Part shown: positions 59,285-64,000 of the stretch, piece after piece
Layout: each line of letters begins with the position of its first letter
Position numbering within the stretch: position 1 is the stretch's first letter
NCBI RefSeq assembly: GCF_030369675.1
Contig: NZ_CP128477.1
Coordinates: 2,894,001 to 2,958,000 of the forward strand
Reading direction: 5' to 3'
Source: Peteryoungia algae
Lineage (GTDB): Bacteria > Pseudomonadota > Alphaproteobacteria > Rhizobiales > Rhizobiaceae
Length of the DNA: 64,000 bases
Notes under the pieces: generated by a model
What the model saw: the letters and a program-made list of their open reading frames with translations, nothing else
The model's database searches: none
What the model was told of the DNA's origin: nothing
Translations under genes and position numbers: made by a program

Positions 59285-61827
59285 CATCGTTCGGCACGCG
59301 CTTCTCCGTCGCCTTCCGTATTGCGCTGCGCGAACTGCGCGGCGGACTGAAGGGCTTCTACATCTTCCTCGCCTGTATCGCGCTCGGCACCGGCGCCATT
59401 GCTGCGGTCAACTCCGTCTCGACGGCGATCACCGACGCCATCTCATCGGAAGGCCGCACGCTGTTGGCCGGGGATGTCCGCTTCGAACTCGACAACCGTG
59501 AGGCGACACCGGAGGAACTGGCCTTCCTGGAGCGTTTCGGTGCGGTCTCGGTAACGACCAATCTGCGCTCCATGGCCCGTCTCGCCGACGGCTCCGATCA
59601 GTCGCTGGTGGAAATAAAGGCAGTCGACGAGGCCTATCCTCTCTACGGTCGCCTCGTAGCCGAACCCGATCAGCCGCTGGCCGAACTTTTGGCCTCGACC
59701 GGTGGAGCCTATGGCGCAGTCGTCGCCCCGCTCCTTCTCGACCGCATGAACATCAAGGTCGGCGACGAATTGCTGGTCGGCAACGCCCGCTTCCGGATCA
59801 ACGGCACAATTGTCACTGAACCCGACTCGATCTCGGACGGCTTCGGATTTGCACCGCGTTTCCTGACGAGCCGTGAAGGGCTGCTTTCAAGCGGCCTCGT
59901 GACGACCGGCAGCCTCATTGAACACGCTTACAAGATCCGCTACGCCGCGCCCGCGCCCACGGCCGAGGCAATCCGCGAACAGGCCCAGGCGGAGTTCCCG
60001 ACGGCCGGCTGGTCCATTCGCGGCAGCGACCGTGCAGCCCCTGCCCTCACCGAGAATGTCGAGCGCTTCTCGCAATTCCTGACGCTCGTCGGGCTCACGG
60101 CGCTGGTGGTTGGCGGCGTCGGCGTCGCAAATGCGGTCCGCGCCTTCCTCGACTCCAAGCGGACGGTCATCGCCACGCTGAAATGTGTCGGCGCTCCGGC
60201 CTCCGTGGTGGTGATGGTCTACCTGATCCAGATCACACTCGTCGCATCGATCGGCATTCTGGCCGGCCTCGCGCTCGGTGTAATCGCACCACCGATCGTC
60301 GCGAGCTACCTCTCTGGAATCTTGCCCATTTCCGCCGAAGCGACCATCTATCCACGCGCCCTGCTTCTCGCGGCCGTGTTCGGCATGCTGGTTACTTTTG
60401 CCTTTGCGATCCTGCCGCTCGGACATGCGAGAAAAGTCCCGGCAACCGCGCTGTTCCGGGAACAGGGATTCGAGGCCGCCGGCCTGCCGTCCTGGCCCTA
60501 TCTGCTCGCCATGGCACTGGCGCTCGGCGCACTTGCGGCTCTGGCCATCTTCACGTCCGAACAGCAACGGATCGCGACGATCTTCCTGGCGGCCATGGCG
60601 GCCGGCTTCGTGCTGCTTCGGGTGGTCGCCATGGGAATTGCCTGGGTCGCCAGGCGCAGCCCCCGGATTCACTCGGCCGCTCTGAGGATGGCGGTAGGCA
60701 ATATTCATAGGCCCGGTGCGCTGACGCCCGCAGTGACACTGTCACTCGGCCTCGGCCTCAGCCTGCTCGTCGCACTGGCGCTGATCGACGGCAACCTTAG
60801 GCGTGAACTGACCGGAAACCTGCCGGAGCGGGCGCCGAACTTCTTCTTCGTCGACATCCAGAGCGGCGAAATCGAAGGCTTCAGCACGTTGGTGGAAAGC
60901 ATGGCGCCACAGGGCAAGCTGATCGAGGTGCCGATGCTGCGCGGCCGCATTGTCGAACTCAACGGTGTCGATGTGGCCAAGGTCGAGGTACCACCGGAAG
61001 GACGCTGGGTTCTACGCGGTGACCGAGGGCTTACCTATGCGCGCAACATTCCCGAGAACAGCACCGTCACCGAAGGCGAGTGGTGGACGGATGACTATAC
61101 CGGCGAGCCGCTGGTTTCCTTTGCGGAGGAAGAAGGCCGTGAACTGGGCCTGCAGATCGGCGACACGATCACGATCAATGTGCTCGGCCGCAACATCACG
61201 GCAAAGATCGCCAACTTCCGCTCGGTCGAGTGGGAGAGCCTGTCGATGAACTTCGTCATGGTCTTCTCGCCCAACACATTTGCCGGAGCGCCCCATGCCT
61301 GGCTCGCAACCCTGATCGATCAGGATGCAACGGCGGCTCAGGAGGCATCGATCCTGCGCTCTGTCACCCAGCAGTTTCCGACGATCACCACCGTCCGCGT
61401 CAAGGATGCGCTCGACATCGTGGATCGTCTCGTCGGGCAGCTGGCGACCGCAATCCGCGCCGCAGCCGCCATTGCCCTGATCGCCTCGGTCCTCGTTCTG
61501 TCGGGCGCGCTTGCCGCGGGCAACCGGGCACGCACACATGATGCCGTCATCCTCAAGACGCTGGGGGCGACGCGTGCCATGCTGATCCGTGCCTTCACCT
61601 ATGAATATATGCTGCTCGGGGCAGCGACGGCAGTCTTCGCCCTGATCGCAGGCGGCGGGATCGCATGGTTCGTCTTGACCCAGATCATGAACCTGCCGTC
61701 GAGCTTCCTGCCCGACGTCGCGCTGATGACGCTCGTGATCGCGCTCGTCGTCACGATCGGCATCGGCCTCGCCGGAACGTGGCGCATTTTGGGTCAGAAG
61801 GCCGCACCTGTCCTGCGGGAGCTGTAG
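59281..61827 (+). CDS. FtsX-like ABC permease (YbbP-like)
   Basis: This 848-residue membrane protein begins with an N-terminal helix and a large periplasmic region. Two FtsX-type permease modules follow (LTALVVGGVGVANAVRAFLDSKRTVIATL and LILSGALAAGNRARTHDAVILKTLGATR in outline), for about ten helices in total. With the upstream ATPase it likely forms a complex linked to lipid or lipoprotein handling near the arylesterase; the substrate is unknown. Confidence 0.92.
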   Translation: MTSFGTRFSVAFRIALRELRGGLKGFYIFLACIALGTGAIAAVNSVSTAITDAISSEGRTLLAGDVRFELDNREATPEELAFLERFGAVSVTTNLRSMARLADGSDQSLVEIKAVDEAYPLYGRLVAEPDQPLAELLASTGGAYGAVVAPLLLDRMNIKVGDELLVGNARFRINGTIVTEPDSISDGFGFAPRFLTSREGLLSSGLVTTGSLIEHAYKIRYAAPAPTAEAIREQAQAEFPTAGWSIRGSDRAAPALTENVERFSQFLTLVGLTALVVGGVGVANAVRAFLDSKRTVIATLKCVGAPASVVVMVYLIQITLVASIGILAGLALGVIAPPIVASYLSGILPISAEATIYPRALLLAAVFGMLVTFAFAILPLGHARKVPATALFREQGFEAAGLPSWPYLLAMALALGALAALAIFTSEQQRIATIFLAAMAAGFVLLRVVAMGIAWVARRSPRIHSAALRMAVGNIHRPGALTPAVTLSLGLGLSLLVALALIDGNLRRELTGNLPERAPNFFFVDIQSGEIEGFSTLVESMAPQGKLIEVPMLRGRIVELNGVDVAKVEVPPEGRWVLRGDRGLTYARNIPENSTVTEGEWWTDDYTGEPLVSFAEEEGRELGLQIGDTITINVLGRNITAKIANFRSVEWESLSMNFVMVFSPNTFAGAPHAWLATLIDQDATAAQEASILRSVTQQFPTITTVRVKDALDIVDRLVGQLATAIRAAAAIALIASVLVLSGALAAGNRARTHDAVILKTLGATRAMLIRAFTYEYMLLGAATAVFALIAGGGIAWFVLTQIMNLPSSFLPDVALMTLVIALVVTIGIGLAGTWRILGQKAAPVLREL

Positions 61828-61861
61828 AGGACCAGGGCGGACACCGGCACAGTCCGCCCAG

Positions 61862-62003
61862 GATTACCGCGATTTAAGCTTGCGGCCCTTGTCGATGACA
61901 CGGGAACCCCTCATATTAAGGCCACGCATGCTGGGCTTCGCAGCGGTGCGGGGGTCATTACATGGCTCTACCGTCCAACATCGAAGCTTTGAGAGAGGAA
62001 AAC
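61862..62003 (+). promoter_or_regulatory. Candidate ybhL-type leader RNA before the Bax-inhibitor gene
   Basis: The upstream region has nested pairing: ACCCC (61906-61910) with GGGGT (61951-61955), and an inner hairpin GCTG (61930-61933) / CAGC (61941-61944). Rhizobiales are known to carry a conserved structured leader, the ybhL motif, in front of this gene family. I cannot run a covariance search, so the assignment rests on position and visible pairing. Confidence 0.5.
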
Positions 62004-62741
62004 ATGTCCGAACTTCGCAACTATCAGAGCCGCACGGGTCAGACCCAGTCGGCCACGATGATCGACGAAGGTCTGCGCGCCTATATGCTGAAGGTCTACA
62101 ACCTGATGGCACTGGGCCTCGCCATCACTGGTATCGCAGCCTTCGCCACCTTTCAGATGGCCGTTTCCAACGGCGAATTGACCGCGTTCGGCCAGGCCAT
62201 CTTCCTGAGCCCGTTGAAGTGGGTGGTCATCCTGGCGCCGGTCGCCATGGTGTTCTTCCTGAGCTTCCGCATTCACAAGATGAGTGTCGCAGCCGCGCAG
62301 ACAACCTTCTGGGTCTACGCCGCTATGATGGGTCTGTCCCTGTCGTCGATCTTCCTGATCTACACGGGTGCCAGCATCGTCCAGACCTTCTTCGTCACGG
62401 CAGCTTCGTTCGGCGCCCTGTCGCTCTATGGCTACACGACCAAGCGTAATCTGTCGGCCATGGGCTCATTCCTGATGATGGGTCTCTTCGGTCTGATCAT
62501 CGCTTCGCTGGTCAATCTGTTCATGGCTTCCTCGGCCCTGGACTTCGCGATCTCCGTGATTGGCGTGCTGATCTTCGCCGGTCTGACGGCTTACGACACC
62601 CAGGCGATCAAGGAGTCCTACCACGAGAGCCACTCAAGCGAGATGGCAGGCCGCAACGCCATCATGGGTGCGCTGCGTCTCTATCTCGACTTCATCAACC
62701 TCTTCCTGTTCATGCTGCGCTTCCTCGGAAACCGCGAGTAG
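62004..62741 (+). CDS. Bax inhibitor-1 / YbhL-type membrane protein
   Basis: This 245-residue protein has seven hydrophobic segments with the BI-1 C-terminal motif (IFAGLTAYDTQAIKE, ALRLYLDFINLFLFMLRFLG). The family is a proposed Ca-leak or pH-sensitive channel in membranes. ATG 62004 (MSELRNYQS) is preceded by GAGAGG; the frame is open from 61962, inside the leader. A UUCG-loop terminator follows. Confidence 0.95.
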   Translation: MSELRNYQSRTGQTQSATMIDEGLRAYMLKVYNLMALGLAITGIAAFATFQMAVSNGELTAFGQAIFLSPLKWVVILAPVAMVFFLSFRIHKMSVAAAQTTFWVYAAMMGLSLSSIFLIYTGASIVQTFFVTAASFGALSLYGYTTKRNLSAMGSFLMMGLFGLIIASLVNLFMASSALDFAISVIGVLIFAGLTAYDTQAIKESYHESHSSEMAGRNAIMGALRLYLDFINLFLFMLRFLGNRE

Positions 62742-62762
62742 TCGATAGGGTCGACCCTCTGG

Positions 62763-62786
62763 AAAACCCCGCTTCGGCGGGGTTTT
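62763..62786 (+). terminator. Rho-independent terminator after the Bax-inhibitor gene
   Basis: AAAACCCCGC (62763-62772) pairs with GCGGGGTTTT (62777-62786) around a TTCG tetraloop and is followed by T, 21 bases past the stop. Confidence 0.85.
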
Positions 62787-62828
62787 TCTTTGCCCGCACC
62801 ACGGTCCATGCCTGCTGCAGACATAAAA

Positions 62829-62854
62829 AAACCTCCGGCTCTCGCCGGAGGTTT
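62829..62854 (-). terminator. Bidirectional terminator, mainly of carD
   Basis: AAACCTCCGGC (62829-62839) pairs with GCCGGAGGTTT (62844-62854) around TCTC. On the minus strand it is followed by a T run, 25 bases past the carD stop; on the plus strand by TTCC. Confidence 0.8.
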
Positions 62855-62879
62855 TTCCATGACCATGCACTGAAGCAGC

Positions 62880-63455
62880 TTACGCGGCTTCTTCTTCCTG
62901 GGTATCGTCTTCCTCGACCGTCTTGCCACGCTTGGGGCCCTTGGCGAGGTTGACCTCGACAAGGCGAACGGCTTCCGTCTCGGACATCTTGTTCACGGCG
63001 GCGATTTCACGAGCCATACGATCAAGCGCGGCTTCGTAAAGCTGACGCTCGGAGTAAGACTGCTCGGGCTGGTTTTCGGCGCGGAACAGGTCACGAACAA
63101 CTTCAGCGATCGAGATCAGGTCACCGGAATTGATTTTGGCATCATATTCCTGCGCACGACGCGACCACATTGTGCGCTTCACACGGGCCTTGCCCTGCAC
63201 AACCTTCAACGCACGATCGACGAAATCAGTCTCGGACAGCTTGCGCATCCCGATGCTCACGGCCTTGGCGACCGGAACCTTCAGGCGCATCTTGTCCTTC
63301 TCGAAATCGATCACGAAAAGCTCAAGCTTCATGCCGGCGACTTCTTGCTCATCGATGGCGGTGATGGTACCCACGCCATGGGCGGGGTATACGATCGACT
63401 CGCCGGTCTTGAAACCGTGGCGCGCCGAGGAACTCTTTTTCTGCTGGGTCGTCAT
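62880..63455 (-). CDS. CarD family transcriptional regulator
   Basis: This 191-residue protein has the CarD_TRCF RNA-polymerase-interaction module (KTGESIVYPAHGVGTITAIDEQEVAG) near residues 12-40. A helical DNA-binding region with WSRRAQEYDAKINSGD follows, and the acidic C-terminus ends EEDDTQEEEAA. In mycobacteria and myxobacteria CarD stabilises open complexes at rRNA and other promoters. ATG 63455 starts MTTQQKK; an in-frame extension to 63581 is not family-like. Terminators follow; the upstream gap runs to fdxA. Confidence 0.95.
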   Translation of the reverse strand: MTTQQKKSSSARHGFKTGESIVYPAHGVGTITAIDEQEVAGMKLELFVIDFEKDKMRLKVPVAKAVSIGMRKLSETDFVDRALKVVQGKARVKRTMWSRRAQEYDAKINSGDLISIAEVVRDLFRAENQPEQSYSERQLYEAALDRMAREIAAVNKMSETEAVRLVEVNLAKGPKRGKTVEEDDTQEEEAA

Positions 63456-63839
63456 TCTATTCAAATACTCCCTGTTTTGCTCCCGGCGAGATGCCGGCGC
63501 CGGGTCGGTCAGGCCCGGATGAGACGACAAGACTGCGAAACTTGTCATCCTGATCCAGTCCGTCACGCAGTTGAACATCACCTAGTCGCGACAGAGACAC
63601 GACACGAGCAGTGTCGCCGACGTCACAGAAATCGCGCTTTGGTGAAGTTGCTTTCGTGGTGGTTCAGGGCATAGCTATGCCGCAAAGTGGAACAGTTCCA
63701 AGAGGCTATCACAAAAAGACGAGGAAATCAATATTTTAGTGCAGTGCGCCACAATCGTGACGCACCGGACAACGAATCCGACTTTAAGTGATGGAATCGC
63801 ACGCAGGATCTGCGCCAGCCATCGACAGGAGGTGGCCTG
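63456..63839. other. 384-base gap between carD and fdxA
   Basis: No coding frame is supported here. It holds the carD upstream region on the minus strand, with candidate elements such as TTGGAA and ATAGCT 17 bases apart (about 63674-63702), and the 3' end of fdxA. GACAGG (63824-63829) and CCTGTC (63836-63841) form a small hairpin at the fdxA stop. Confidence 0.4.
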
Positions 63840-64000
63840 TCAGTCTCCGGAGCCCGGATTTTCCGAGAAGAACTGCTCGAATTTGCCGTCGACGCCGTCC
63901 ATTTCCTTGGCTTCCGGCATCGGCTCCTTCTTCACCGTGATGTTCGGCCAGATCTTTGCGTAATCAGCATTGATTTTCAGCCACTTGTCGAGACCCGGCT
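63840..64000 (-). CDS. fdxA: Ferredoxin FdxA, C-terminal part (truncated by the window)
   Basis: The gene runs off the right edge. The visible 53 residues end the 7Fe ferredoxin of the FdxA type: DKWLKINADYAKIWPNIT, then KKEPMPEAKEMDGVDGKFEQ in outline and the tail FFSENPGSGD. The cluster-binding cysteines would lie in the missing N-terminal half. It lies 384 bases upstream of carD on the same strand, a conserved rhizobial neighbour. Confidence 0.9.
   Translation of the reverse strand, partial: PGLDKWLKINADYAKIWPNITVKKEPMPEAKEMDGVDGKFEQFFSENPGSGD

Overview
The window is an ordinary, gene-dense stretch of an alphaproteobacterial chromosome, most likely from the Rhizobiaceae (Agrobacterium/Rhizobium group). 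No base composition was computed; the assignment rests on gene content and order. It has an F1-only ATP synthase operon (F0 genes elsewhere), the suc/sdh/mdh block, IalB-like and Omp19-like envelope proteins, a hemC-hemD-mitofilin-hemY block, a CarD/FdxA pair, a ybhL-type leader before a Bax-inhibitor gene, and two TTAA-N7-TTAAC (CtrA-type) boxes. I see no rRNA, tRNA, CRISPR array, insertion sequence or prophage.

Layout. 1-5.4 kb: the tail of a GMC oxidoreductase, then the F1 operon atpHAGDC (minus strand). 5.4-12.3 kb: a small membrane protein, priA, a PlsC-like acyltransferase, xerC (TTG start), a TraB/GumN protein, a DUF2867 protein and a cytochrome b561. 12.4-23.1 kb, all minus strand: mdh, sucC, sucD, sucA, sucB, then MAPEG, secreted-protein and SDR genes, then lpdA. 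23.3-28.6 kb: zapE, an Omp19-type lipoprotein and sdhCDAB. Together these encode the lower TCA cycle from 2-oxoglutarate to oxaloacetate, apart from fumarase.

28.9-32.8 kb: a small secreted protein behind a CtrA-type box, then a minus-strand run tsaD-gpsA-YciI-EVE-protein methyltransferase. 32.8-38.7 kb, plus strand: hemC, hemD, a mitofilin/Mic60-like gene, hemY, a TerB-like gene and a class I amidotransferase. 38.7-46.2 kb: an MFS gene, yggT-yggU, ppa, a GNAT acetyltransferase, typA/bipA and an M3 peptidase. 46.3-55.3 kb: an unrecognised conserved-looking protein, a Bcr/CflA exporter, argG, an SDR, a LysE-type exporter, rlmN, an IalB-like protein, a DUF1232 protein, phhB, a low-molecular-weight phosphatase and ThpR.

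55.5-57.8 kb looks like the only accessory patch: an AraC regulator divergent from an SDR, followed by about 330 bases without a supported gene. 57.8-64 kb: arylesterase divergent from an ABC ATPase/FtsX-like permease pair (the tesA/ybbA/ybbP arrangement), a Bax inhibitor-1 gene, carD and the 3' part of fdxA.

No gene cluster here looks like an undescribed defence, secretion or biosynthetic system. The best leads are regulatory and structural: the perfect atpD/atpC intercistronic hairpin, the sucD/sucA hairpin, the large dyad upstream of sdhC, the two CtrA-type boxes, the ybhL-type leader, the 144-residue orphan protein and the three extra genes inside the oxoglutarate dehydrogenase locus.
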